A DNA stretch of 54,710 nucleotides, from contig NZ_FZOS01000025.1 in the NCBI RefSeq assembly GCF_900188165.1, positions 1-54,710 of the forward strand, written 5' to 3'. The translations under genes were made by a program, and so were the position numbers. The notes under the pieces are model-generated. The model saw nothing but the letters and a program-made list of their open reading frames with translations. It had not been told where the DNA came from and searched no databases. This stretch comes from Edaphosphingomonas laterariae (GTDB lineage: Bacteria; Pseudomonadota; Alphaproteobacteria; Sphingomonadales; Sphingomonadaceae). Positions 26,727 through 34,968 of the stretch are shown here, in pieces; positions within the stretch are counted from its first letter, which is position 1, and each line of letters opens with the position of its first letter.

Positions 26727-28052
26727 CTATCCTCGAAAGAGCCGCGACGGCGAATGGAGCTTCACGCCCAGCCGGAAGGATGCTCCGCTGTAAGGAATGC
26801 CGTCGACGCCACTCGACCATTGCTTGCGATATCCGACGCCGGCGAAGGCGCTGGCCGCCGACATGCGATATTCAACCGTCGCCTCGCCCGTCAGCCGGCG
26901 GTCGTGGCGATCGACGCCGCGAAAATCGTCGCTCACATAGCCCGCCTGAAGCCCCAGCAGGATTCGGTTGCCAAGCGCATATTGGCCGCCGACCGCGACG
27001 CGCGTCTCGATCACGCCGGCCGCTTCGATCGTCGGGCTGCGTTCGACGCTGCGGCGGCCTTCGACCGCGACGGCGATCCGCGGATAGGGCGTCCACTTGC
27101 CCGCCACATGGAAATCGAACCCACTGAAATCCTTGGCCAGCGGATCATCGAAATTCTGGTGGACGAACCCGACCGCGGCCTCCAGTTCGAGCAGGCCGCT
27201 GACTCGCATGGTCGCCCCACCGAGCAGGGAGTAGCCCTTGGAATCGCGCGGTTGCGCGGTCTGGAGGCGGTAATCGAACTTGTCCACCGTGCCGGACACG
27301 AAGAAACCGACGCGGGATGACACGCGAAAATCGGCGCGCGCGCTGCCGGCATAATAGCCCAGATCGCGATAGGACAGGTCGATGGGCACGCCGTTCAGCG
27401 ACGAATCCTCATAGTCATAATCGGCGGCCTGCGCGGTCAGCGCCACCTCCAGCCGGCCGCCGGTGCGCGCCAGGCGGAACTGGGCCTGCTTGTGGACATA
27501 GGAGATCGGCTCGTCGGTCAGTTCGTCGCCGAACGTGCCACGCCCCTCGATCCGGCGGGCGATGGAGACGGCCGGCGCGGCCGTCAGCCGGTCGCCCAGG
27601 TCGATCCGGCCGGAAAGGGCGCCGAACAGCTGGGTGCTGTTCTCACCGGTATTGTCGGCATAGCTGCGGATCTCCGCCGCCAGCCAGAGCGATGCGGCGT
27701 GGCGCGCCCAATCACTGTTGAGCGTGAGTGAGGGATCGACGACCACGACAAGATCGTCGGCCTTGTCTTCGGTGCTGTTGAAGATGTTGGTGTCATACCG
27801 GCCGTCCACGCCGATCTGGGGAAGCGCGATCAGCGTGCCCACGCGGATGCCGGTGGGGGTGGCGGGGGCCAGCAGGCTTTCGGGTGGACCCAGTTGCCAT
27901 GGCTGTGCGTTGGACGTGCCAGGAATGAACAAGATGGCAGTTGCCGTAATCCACGCCGATGCGCGCCGTGGAACCCGGACCGCTTTGTCATTGCAGACGG
28001 CGGGGGGGTTCCAATCCGGTGAACAGCGGTGCAGATAGGCGGCGAGGGCCAA
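26727..28052 (-). CDS. Outer-membrane beta-barrel protein of the EPS locus
   Basis: A probable outer-membrane barrel. A hydrophobic signal-like segment (ASAWITATAILFIPGTSNAQP) precedes about 390 residues of alternating short strands rich in Tyr, Gly and Arg, with phrases such as IGVDGRYDTNIFNSTEDK and a C-terminus ending in amphipathic strands. Similar proteins lie beside wzc in sphingan loci. The start is unresolved: the frame is open up to a GTG at 28265, 13 bp after the priming-transferase stop; I tentatively use the TTG at 28052. Extending to 28265 would add a basic stretch without family features, antisense to a small plausible gene. It lies 5 bp before wzc. Confidence 0.7.
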   Translation of the reverse strand: MALAAYLHRCSPDWNPPAVCNDKAVRVPRRASAWITATAILFIPGTSNAQPWQLGPPESLLAPATPTGIRVGTLIALPQIGVDGRYDTNIFNSTEDKADDLVVVVDPSLTLNSDWARHAASLWLAAEIRSYADNTGENSTQLFGALSGRIDLGDRLTAAPAVSIARRIEGRGTFGDELTDEPISYVHKQAQFRLARTGGRLEVALTAQAADYDYEDSSLNGVPIDLSYRDLGYYAGSARADFRVSSRVGFFVSGTVDKFDYRLQTAQPRDSKGYSLLGGATMRVSGLLELEAAVGFVHQNFDDPLAKDFSGFDFHVAGKWTPYPRIAVAVEGRRSVERSPTIEAAGVIETRVAVGGQYALGNRILLGLQAGYVSDDFRGVDRHDRRLTGEATVEYRMSAASAFAGVGYRKQWSSGVDGIPYSGASFRLGVKLHSPSRLFRG

Positions 28053-28107
28053 CGGGAGCGGCCTCGCTTTCCCGGCGAGGCGCTGTGGCAACGGATTGGT
28101 GGTTTCG

Positions 28108-28257
28108 ATGAAGGAGTTCTGGTCAAGGTCGAGTGAGGAGCGCGAGCAGGCCCGCGCGCTCGCGTCGGGCGAACGGCGCAGTTTTGGCCGTGGCTTGCTT
28201 GTCGCGCTGCCCCTCGCCGCGCTCCTGTGGCTTCTGCTGGCATGGGCGGTGGCGTAG
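28108..28257 (+). CDS. Possible 49-aa single-pass membrane protein
   Basis: A short plus-strand frame: a charged N-terminal half (MKEFWSRSSEEREQARA...GERR) followed by one clean membrane helix (GLLVALPLAALLWLLLAWAVA) and the stop. This bipartite layout is typical of small bacterial membrane proteins. It is antisense to the possible 5' extension of the outer-membrane barrel gene, so only one of the two readings is likely to be coding. The ribosome-binding site is poor. I rate it as a candidate. Confidence 0.35.
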   Translation: MKEFWSRSSEEREQARALASGERRSFGRGLLVALPLAALLWLLLAWAVA

Positions 28258-28278
28258 CCGGTCACCGTCGCCCACCGG

Positions 28279-29052
28279 TCAACATGCGCCCCGGCCGAGC
28301 ATCACGGCCGGAATGGTCGCCAGCAATATCCGCAAATCGAACCAGAAGCTCCGCGAGCGGACATAGACGACATCGGCTGCGACCCGGCGCCGGTAGCTGG
28401 TATGTTCGTCGCGGGTCACCTGCCACACCCCGGTCAGGCCCGGCCTAACCCGATAGTAGTAGTCGATCCAGCGGCCATAACGGACAATCTCGCTGCGAAT
28501 GATCGGCCGGGGGCCGACCAGGCTCATGTCGCCGCGGATGACGTTGAACAGTTGCGGAAGCTCGTCGAGGCAGGTCACCCGCAGCAATGCGCCGATGGCC
28601 GTTATGCGTGGATCGCGCTGCAACTTGTGGGTGCGTTCCCACTGCTCCCTCAGTTCGGGGCAGGCGGCAAGCACGGACTGGAGGCGCTCCTCCGCGCCGA
28701 TGTGCATCGACCGGAACTTGTAGCAGGCGAACGGCCGGCCGCCACGGCCGACGCGGGTGTGCGCGAATGTCACCGGCCCCCGATCCGTCAGGTAGATGAC
28801 GGCCGCGAGCAGCAGCAGCACCGGCAGCAGCAGGACCAGCAACGCAACCGCCACTATGACATCGAATATGCGGCTGGCGCGCCCGCCACCCGGCCCTTCC
28901 GCGAAGGCACGGTCACCGCGATGCCTGCAGAAGTCGATAATCACCAGGTCGTCGACCGTCCGGTCAACGATACGCGGTCCGGCGCAGAGCCTCTCTCCAT
29001 TCGGAGAGCTGGTAATGGCCAGCACCTGAGGGTCTGAATTCGCGGATGCCAT
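28279..29052 (-). CDS. Undecaprenyl-phosphate sugar phosphotransferase (EPS priming)
   Basis: A 257-residue enzyme of the bacterial sugar transferase family (PssY/WbaP C-terminal domain; GelB-like), which starts repeat-unit synthesis by moving a sugar-1-phosphate onto undecaprenyl phosphate. It has an N-terminal cytosolic part (1-55), one membrane hairpin (about 62-86, FDVIVAVALLVLLLPVLLLL), then the catalytic core: ACYKFRSMHIGAEE, LDELPQLFNVIRGDMSLVGPRP (split, about 167-188), and YYRVRPGLTGVWQV. All family motifs are intact. It heads the minus-strand EPS set and is divergent from the Wza-like lipoprotein gene across a 282-bp gap. Confidence 0.94.
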   Translation of the reverse strand: MASANSDPQVLAITSSPNGERLCAGPRIVDRTVDDLVIIDFCRHRGDRAFAEGPGGGRASRIFDVIVAVALLVLLLPVLLLLAAVIYLTDRGPVTFAHTRVGRGGRPFACYKFRSMHIGAEERLQSVLAACPELREQWERTHKLQRDPRITAIGALLRVTCLDELPQLFNVIRGDMSLVGPRPIIRSEIVRYGRWIDYYYRVRPGLTGVWQVTRDEHTSYRRRVAADVVYVRSRSFWFDLRILLATIPAVMLGRGAC

Positions 29053-29177
29053 CGAAAATCCAGTCCGGTGGAGCTACTAAACCCGCCGCCGCACCACGAT
29101 GGGTGGCAAGCCGCGTGAGACGGTTAGAGTTCGCTAACGGGCCCGTCGGGGCAATCGGGCATCGGACTAGGGTCGCG

Positions 29178-29196
29178 CCTACCCCAAGGAGCTAGG
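29178..29196. promoter_or_regulatory. TACCCC/TAGG dyad between divergent EPS genes
   Basis: CCTACCCCAAGGAGCTAGG lies in the 282-bp gap between the priming transferase (minus) and the lipoprotein gene (plus). Outer bases CCTA and TAGG are mirror images. On the opposite strand the core reads GCTCCTTGGGG, like the boxes at 39185 and 40746. TACCCCA fits six of seven positions of the NarL-type heptamer TACYYMT. Otherwise the gap holds no gene. Confidence 0.4.
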
Positions 29197-29334
29197 TCGT
29201 CTGCTCGCACCCGCCACTCAATGGTAATTTTTCGCTCCCGGGTGACGGCGTATGGTCGTCCCGTACGGAATGGGACTCCCGGGGGGCCGGCCTGACTGGG
29301 CCGCCGGCGTGACCGAGCAACGGAGAGTGGACCG

Positions 29335-29943
29335 ATGCTGCTCCAGTCTGGCGCAACCAACCCGATCGCCCGCTTATTTTCTGCGCTGCTTGGCGCGCTG
29401 ATGTGCCTCGCCATAGCTGGCTGCGCGTCGTCCGACAGCAGCGTCGCCTCGGTCGCCGATGCAAACCGCATGGTCGGGCAGGAATTCCGGCTGGCTTCGG
29501 GCGATCATCTGCGGGTGACCGTGTTTGGCGAACCCACGCTCACCGCCGAATATGAGGTGGGGGTCGGCGGCACGGTCACGCTGCCGCTGATCTCCGAAGT
29601 GCCGGCGGCAGGGCAGACGCCGACGCAACTGGCCAGCGCCATTTCGACCCGGCTTGAACAAGGCGGCTTCGTGCTGGCCCCCAAGGTCGCGGTCGACGTG
29701 CTTTCGCATCGGCCGGTCTATCTGCTGGGTGAGGTCAACAAGCCGGGCGAATATCCTTATGAAGGCGGCCTTACCTTCCACCAGGCAATCGCGAAGGCGG
29801 GCGGGTTCACCCCGCGTGCCAGCCGTGGCACGATCGTTCTTCAGCGTTCGGGCTGGGCCGCCAGCCGCACCATCAAGCTGAATGGCGAGCCGCTCGTCAT
29901 CCTCCCGGGCGATACCATCATCGTCAAGGAGGCGTTTTTCTGA
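29335..29943 (+). CDS. Wza-like polysaccharide export lipoprotein
   Basis: A 202-residue outer-membrane lipoprotein. The signal peptide ends in a lipobox (CLAIAGC) with the lipidated Cys at residue 30. The polysaccharide export (poly_export) domain follows: YRLASGD-type start EFRLASGDHLRVTVFGEP (about 49-66), GTVTLPLISEVPAAGQT (about 79-95), and an SLBB-type domain with VYLLGEVNKPGEYPYEGG (about 125-142) and AGGFTPRASRG. At this length it has one SLBB domain, shorter than E. coli Wza and near the size of GelD-type proteins. GGAGAG lies before the ATG. It would form the export channel fed by the Wzc-type protein encoded opposite. Confidence 0.92.
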   Translation: MLLQSGATNPIARLFSALLGALMCLAIAGCASSDSSVASVADANRMVGQEFRLASGDHLRVTVFGEPTLTAEYEVGVGGTVTLPLISEVPAAGQTPTQLASAISTRLEQGGFVLAPKVAVDVLSHRPVYLLGEVNKPGEYPYEGGLTFHQAIAKAGGFTPRASRGTIVLQRSGWAASRTIKLNGEPLVILPGDTIIVKEAFF

Positions 29944-30020
29944 AGCGAGACGGCCTGCACGGGGCAGCCGTCGCCGAACCGGCGGCGGACCTGCGCCCCG
30001 CGCCGCGCGACCGGCCGCCC

Positions 30021-31601
30021 ATGCGGATCGGCGTCATCCTCGACACGCCGGTTACGCCCGAACCCTGGGCCGAGCGGTTGCTGGAGCGGATATGCAAAGT
30101 GCCCGAGCTTGCATTGTGCGTGGCGATCGAGCCCGCCGTAACGTGCCGCCGCAATCATCCACTGGCGCGCGCGTGGCATGCGCTGGAGCAGGCGGTCGCG
30201 GCGCGGCCGGAACCCGCTCATTGCCCCGCTTATGCGGCGCTGCGCGATCGGCTTCCCATCTTCGCGCTGGCGGACCGGGCGGAAATCGCCGCGCTCGGGC
30301 TCGACGTGATCCTTGATCTGTCCACGGGTGGCGGGCGTTCCTGCCCGCCGGAACTGGCGCGCCATGGCCTGTGGTTCGTCGATGCGTGGCGCGCCGATCC
30401 GGGACAGAGGGGCCTCCGGGCGCTGGTCGATCGCCAGCCGGTCATCCCGATGTGCCTGTGCGCGCATATGGCCGGTCAGGCGGAACCGGTGGTGATCGCC
30501 ACCGGCACGCTCAATCCCAAGGCGGCGGCCACGCGCAGTGACCTCTTCATCCGTGAGAAGGCGGGCGTGTTGATTGTCCGCGAGTTGATGCGTGTGCAGC
30601 GAGCCGGCGCCATCCACCGTCATGATGGACCGGTGCCAGCAGAGCCTGCGCCGGTCAGCGGCGGGGATGCGCTGCATTATGCGCACCGCCTGTCTGCCCT
30701 CGCGCTCAACCGCGTTGCCGAAGGGGCGCGCGCACGGCTTCGGCTGCGCCCGGAGATGTTCTTCCTGAAAACCATCGGCGGCGATCCGCTCGGTTTCGAC
30801 CCATCGGCCGCGATCGACCATCTACCGGAGGGGAACGCTTATTATGCCGATCCCTTCCTGTGGGATCGCGACGGCCAGTTGCACTGCTTCTTCGAGGTTT
30901 ATGATTATGCCACCCATAGGGGGCATATCGGCGTCGGCCGCCTTGTGGATGGCCGGCTGCTTGATGTTCGCGTTGCGCTGCGCACCGATTATCATCTGTC
31001 CTTTCCCTTCCTGTTCGAAGACGGCGGGTCGCTGTTCATGATGCCGGAAAGCTGTGCTGCCCGGCGGATCGAAATCTGGCGCTGCGTCGCCTTCCCCGAT
31101 CGGTGGGAACGTCAGGCGACCGCGCTGGAAGGGACGGCGGCGTCGGATTCGACGCTGACCCGGATCGACGGCCGGTGGTGGCTGTTCACCAACATCTCGA
31201 CCGATCCGTTCGAGGAGATGAACAGCGAGCTCCATTTGTTCATGGCCAGCGGCCCGGGGCTCGAAACGCTCGTCCCTCATCCGCTGAATCCCGTCGTGTT
31301 CGATTCCCGCACGGCGCGAAACGGTGGCCGGATCTTCGAGCGGCACGGCATCCGCTATCGGCCGTCGCAGGATAATTCGCACGGCACCTACGGCCACGGC
31401 CTGAACCTGATGCGGATCGATCGCCTCACGCCGGACGACTATGCGGAAACGCTGGTGCGGCGGATCGAGCCGGATTTCGAACCGGGCATCACCGGCTGCC
31501 ATCATCTCGACGTGCGATCCGGCACGATCGTCATCGATGTCCGCAAGCGGCATGGCGGATGGCCCGGTAAGGGGCCGCGATCACGGAGACCGAGGCGATG
31601 A
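30021..31601 (+). CDS. GINT1-like protein with a beta-propeller-like domain
   Basis: A 526-residue protein. The first 240 residues resemble a formyltransferase-like or hydrolase-like Rossmann region (RIGVILDTPVTPEPW) without clear motifs. The C-terminal half (about 265-510) matches the domain found at the N-terminus of plant glucosamine inositolphosphorylceramide transferase 1: YYADPFLWDRDGQLHCFFE, YATHRGHIGVG, YHLSFPFLFEDGGSLFMMPES and WWLFTNIS. Bacterial copies often sit in polysaccharide loci, but no reaction is established; the propeller may bind or trim glycans. It follows the lipoprotein gene by 77 bp and overlaps the GNAT gene by 4 bp (ATGA). Confidence 0.8.
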   Translation: MRIGVILDTPVTPEPWAERLLERICKVPELALCVAIEPAVTCRRNHPLARAWHALEQAVAARPEPAHCPAYAALRDRLPIFALADRAEIAALGLDVILDLSTGGGRSCPPELARHGLWFVDAWRADPGQRGLRALVDRQPVIPMCLCAHMAGQAEPVVIATGTLNPKAAATRSDLFIREKAGVLIVRELMRVQRAGAIHRHDGPVPAEPAPVSGGDALHYAHRLSALALNRVAEGARARLRLRPEMFFLKTIGGDPLGFDPSAAIDHLPEGNAYYADPFLWDRDGQLHCFFEVYDYATHRGHIGVGRLVDGRLLDVRVALRTDYHLSFPFLFEDGGSLFMMPESCAARRIEIWRCVAFPDRWERQATALEGTAASDSTLTRIDGRWWLFTNISTDPFEEMNSELHLFMASGPGLETLVPHPLNPVVFDSRTARNGGRIFERHGIRYRPSQDNSHGTYGHGLNLMRIDRLTPDDYAETLVRRIEPDFEPGITGCHHLDVRSGTIVIDVRKRHGGWPGKGPRSRRPRR

Positions 31602-32686
31602 AGGCGCGGTTGATCCATCCGGGCGAACTCGATGCCGGCCTCATCGCGCGCTGGAATGTCCTGCGCGCATCGAACCCGGTCTATCGCAGCCCCTTTTACG
31701 CGGCGAGCTTCACCCGCGCGGTCGGCCTTGCGCGTGACGATGCGCGCGTCGCGGTGATCGAGGATGCTGGCGAGGTCGTCGGCTTCCTACCCTTCCATCG
31801 AACCCGCAGCGATGTCGGCAAGCCGATTGGCGGGCACATCAACGATTATCATGGGCCGATCCTTCAGGCGGGGCGGGCCTTTTCGTCAAAACTGCTTCTG
31901 CAGGCGGCGAAGATCGCGGCGTATGACTTCAATCACTTGCCGGTGTCGATCGGCGTGACGGGGGAGGGGGCATGGGCCTTCTCCAATTCGCCGCAGATGG
32001 ATCTTGGGGACGGATACGATGCGTATAATGGCCGCAAGGCGTCGCCATCCTGGACCAAGGCCCAGGCCCAGATGCGACGGCGATGGCGCAAGACGGAAGC
32101 GGAGCTCGGGCCGATCCGCTTCACCACCCACGATCCATGCGACAACGCCTTTGCCCAACATTGGGCGATGCGGCGCGCGCTCCATGCCCGGCTCCGTGTC
32201 CGTCCCGATTTCAGCTATGGATGGATACGCACCGTGCTGGAGTGGATACGGGCGACCGATGAGCCCGATCTGGCCGGGGTGTTCAGCACCATGCATGCCG
32301 GCGACAGGCTGGTCGCCGCGCATTTCGGCATGCGTTCCGCCGGCGTGTGGCACTGGTGGTATCCGTCTTACGATCTCGAAGCGCACAACCTTTCGCCCGG
32401 CATCAACCTGATCGACCAGTGCGCGCGCGCGGCGCAGGGGGAGGGCATTGCCACCTTCGATTTCGGGCGTGGTGACAATCATTACAAGGAACTGTTCGCG
32501 AACCAGGCGGTCACCCTGTGCGAGGGTTCAATGACGCGCGCCGGCAGTCTTGCTGCCGGCGTGCGACACGCGTCGCAGGCGCTGGTTTCGCTGGCCGGAA
32601 AGCTGCCGCTGGGCCGCATGGAAAGCTATCCCCAGCGGGCCGTGGCACGCCTGATCTCGGGCGTTGCGCTCCCCAGCCGGCCCTGA
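31598..32686 (+). CDS. GNAT/FemAB-like acyltransferase (CelD/BcsL-type), first copy
   Basis: A 362-residue protein of the GNAT superfamily branch known as Acetyltransf_6 (CelD/BcsL-like). Family marks are FYAASFTRAVG near 35, VIEDAGEVVGFLPFHR (about 52-67), SWTKAQAQMRRRWRKTEAELG (about 150-170) and the C-terminal half with AAHFGMRSAGVWHWWYPSYD and TFDFGRGDNHYKELFA (about 287-302). Such proteins are found in cellulose and EPS loci and are thought to add acyl or aminoacyl groups to the polymer or its precursor. The start overlaps the GINT1-like stop, implying coupled translation. Confidence 0.85.
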   Translation: MKARLIHPGELDAGLIARWNVLRASNPVYRSPFYAASFTRAVGLARDDARVAVIEDAGEVVGFLPFHRTRSDVGKPIGGHINDYHGPILQAGRAFSSKLLLQAAKIAAYDFNHLPVSIGVTGEGAWAFSNSPQMDLGDGYDAYNGRKASPSWTKAQAQMRRRWRKTEAELGPIRFTTHDPCDNAFAQHWAMRRALHARLRVRPDFSYGWIRTVLEWIRATDEPDLAGVFSTMHAGDRLVAAHFGMRSAGVWHWWYPSYDLEAHNLSPGINLIDQCARAAQGEGIATFDFGRGDNHYKELFANQAVTLCEGSMTRAGSLAAGVRHASQALVSLAGKLPLGRMESYPQRAVARLISGVALPSRP

Positions 32687-32700
32687 TCCGGGTGGCGCTG

Positions 32701-32716
32701 CTACTCCCTTAGTAGG
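32701..32716. promoter_or_regulatory. CTACTCCCTTAGTAGG box before the four-GT operon
   Basis: CTACT-CCCTT-AGTAG is a perfect 5-bp dyad about 90 bp upstream of the GT4 start. A second partial dyad, CTTAG...CTAAG, overlaps it (32708-32726). TACTCCC fits six of seven NarL-type heptamer positions. It marks a likely promoter between the GNAT gene and the next operon. Confidence 0.45.
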
Positions 32717-32803
32717 CCTCCCTAAGCGCCCTTCGTGCCCGCCGCCCGGTCTGCCTATCATGGCGATGCGAACCGGGGGAGCGCCAGCGGCTGCGATGCT
32801 CGA

Positions 32804-34105
32804 ATGATCGAACGCATTGTCATTCTCACCGACCAGAGCCACCCGCAGGGTGGTGCTTCGCTGCTCGCAGTGGAATCCGCGCTCGCCTTCCGGCGCCGGG
32901 GCTATGCGGTGACGATGGTCTGTGGCGACGATGGCGACGGCCCCGGCGCGGCAGTGGGCGTGGAGAGCGTGGCGCTCGGCCACAGGCGATTGCTCGACAG
33001 CCCGCTGACCAACAGCGTGCGCGGCCTCTACAACCGCGCGACGGTGCGCCGCACGGCGGAATGGATCCGCGCGAATGACACGCCGCGCACGATCTATCAC
33101 CTCCACGGCTGGTTGCAGATCCTGTCGCCGTCGGTCTTCGCCGCGCTGGCGCCGGTGCGCGATCGGGTGCTGATGACCGCGCACGACTTCTCGCTCGCCT
33201 GCCCCAATATCTCGATCTACGATTATGTCGCCGATACGCCGTGCCCGCGAACGCCGATGAGCGGCGCTTGCCTTGCCGCACGCTGCGATCGCCGCAGCCA
33301 TGCCCACAAGATCTGGCGATCGGCCCGGCACATGCTGCAGTGGCGGCTTATCGGTGCGGGCCAGGCGCCGGTCCAGCTTCTCATCAACGGCGGTATGCGC
33401 CCGTCGCTGCGCGCCGTGGGCGTGAATGACGATCGCATGGTGACGCTGGCCAACCCGGTTGTGCCCTATACGCCCGATCGCATCGCAGCGGAGGCCAATC
33501 ATAACGTGCTCTACGTCGGCCGGATGGAAACGACCAAGGGGATCGAACTGGCGGCCGAAGCGTGCCGCCGCGCGGGTGTGCGGCTGACCGCCATTGGCGG
33601 GGGCGAGCGGCTGGCGCCGCTGAAGGCCGGCTATCCTGAAATGAACTTCGTTGGCTGGCTGCCGCATGAGGACATCGCACCTTATGCACGGGCGTCGCGC
33701 ATGCTGGTGATGCCCAGCCTCGCCACCGAACCGTTCGGGCTTTCGGCGGTGGAGGCGTTGTGGAGCGGCCTGCCGGTCATCGCGTCGAAAACCTCTTTCC
33801 TGGCCGGCGATATCGAAACCGCCGGCGCGGGCCTGGCCGTCGATCCGCGCGCGATCGACGCCTTCGCCGCCGCGATTAGGGCGATTGCGGATGATCCCGC
33901 GCGAACGCAGGCGATGAGCGTCGCGGCCTATCGCGACACCCGCCATCTCGGCCTGCCGTTCGATCGTTGGATCGATGGCTTGCTGGCCGCCTATTCCGGG
34001 CTTCTCGCCGGGGGGCCGGGGGCGGTGGCGGCTGCGGTGGAAGCCGTGACGGCGGATACGGCGCCGGATGCCGGCCCCGTGCTCGCCAGTGTCGGAGCAT
34101 CATGA
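32804..34105 (+). CDS. GT4 glycosyltransferase
   Basis: A 433-residue GT-B fold transferase, family 4. The N-terminal half has RIVILTDQSHPQGGASLLA (about 4-22) and TIYHLHGWLQ (about 97-106). The donor-binding half has NVLYVGRMETTKGIELAAEA (about 230-249), IGGGERLAPL, FVGWLPHEDIAPYARAS and the E-x7-E motif EPFGLSAVEALWSGLPV (about 309-325). The ATG at 32804 gives a normal family start; an upstream GTG at 32735 would add 23 residues without homology. It is the first of four plus-strand glycosyltransferase genes joined by stop/start overlaps. Confidence 0.9.
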   Translation: MIERIVILTDQSHPQGGASLLAVESALAFRRRGYAVTMVCGDDGDGPGAAVGVESVALGHRRLLDSPLTNSVRGLYNRATVRRTAEWIRANDTPRTIYHLHGWLQILSPSVFAALAPVRDRVLMTAHDFSLACPNISIYDYVADTPCPRTPMSGACLAARCDRRSHAHKIWRSARHMLQWRLIGAGQAPVQLLINGGMRPSLRAVGVNDDRMVTLANPVVPYTPDRIAAEANHNVLYVGRMETTKGIELAAEACRRAGVRLTAIGGGERLAPLKAGYPEMNFVGWLPHEDIAPYARASRMLVMPSLATEPFGLSAVEALWSGLPVIASKTSFLAGDIETAGAGLAVDPRAIDAFAAAIRAIADDPARTQAMSVAAYRDTRHLGLPFDRWIDGLLAAYSGLLAGGPGAVAAAVEAVTADTAPDAGPVLASVGAS

Positions 34106-34968
34106 TGCGTATCCATGTCGTGATCCCGTCGGTTGGCCGCGCCGCGATCCTCGCCAAGGCGGTGGATCGCCTTGCCGATCAGACGCGCCCGCCCGACGGG
34201 GTGGTCGTGGTCGTCACCGGCAGCGACGACATTGCCGGGATGGAGCAATCGCGGCTGCGGCCGGAAATCCTGTTCTCGCGCCGGGGCTCGTGCGTTCAGC
34301 GCAATGTCGCCCTCGATCATCTGGCGGACGGCGCCGATGTGGCGGTGCTGCTCGACGACGATTTCGTGCCCGCGCGGGATTATCTGGAACAGGTGGAACG
34401 CTGGATGAGCGCCGATCCCGCGATTGCCGGCATCGGCGGCACGCTCGTCGCCGATGGCATCCTTGGCGATCCGATCCCGTTCGAGGATGCCGTGGCGCGG
34501 CTCGATCGCGGCGAACGCCCGGTATGCGGCATCTGGGAACGCGAATCCCTCTATGGCTGCAACATGGCGATCAGCATGGCCGCCGCCATTGGCCTGCGCT
34601 TTGACGAACGGTTGCCGCTTTATGGCTGGCAGGAGGATATCGATTTCACCAGCCAGCTTGCCCGTCGCGGCCGGCTGGTCAGCGGGCCGCAGGTGGCGGG
34701 CATCCATCTTGGCGTGCGCAGCGCCCGATCGCCCGGGCGCCAGCTCGGTTATTCGCAGGTCGCGAACATCGTCTATCTGTGCGGCAAGGGCACGATGCCG
34801 TTGCAGCACGGCCGCCGGATGCTCACCCGCAATCTCGCCGCCAACCTCGTGCGGAGCCTTTGGCCGGAGGCGCATATCGACCGGCGCGGCCGTCTGGCGG
34901 GCAACCTGCTCGCCGTGGCCGATCTGATGCGCGGCAGGCTCGATCCGCAGCGGGCGGAACAGCTATGA
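34102..34968 (+). CDS. Family 2 glycosyltransferase
   Basis: A 288-residue GT-A fold transferase. It begins RIHVVIPSVGRAAILAKAVD, with the donor site VAVLLDDDFVPARDYLEQ (DDD as metal site, near 80-97) and the acceptor-side phrase YGWQEDIDFTSQLARRG (ED motif, about 176-192). Two adjacent ATG codons (34102, 34105) could start translation; both overlap the previous stop. GGAG lies 4 and 7 bp before them. It is the second gene of the four-GT operon. Confidence 0.9.
   Translation: MMRIHVVIPSVGRAAILAKAVDRLADQTRPPDGVVVVVTGSDDIAGMEQSRLRPEILFSRRGSCVQRNVALDHLADGADVAVLLDDDFVPARDYLEQVERWMSADPAIAGIGGTLVADGILGDPIPFEDAVARLDRGERPVCGIWERESLYGCNMAISMAAAIGLRFDERLPLYGWQEDIDFTSQLARRGRLVSGPQVAGIHLGVRSARSPGRQLGYSQVANIVYLCGKGTMPLQHGRRMLTRNLAANLVRSLWPEAHIDRRGRLAGNLLAVADLMRGRLDPQRAEQL

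Noticed and set aside
24649-26793. Long plus-strand frame (714 codons) opposite the Wzc-type gene
   Set aside because: Antisense to a clear co-polymerase/kinase gene; no domain, no plausible start; typical mirror frame of GC-rich coding DNA.
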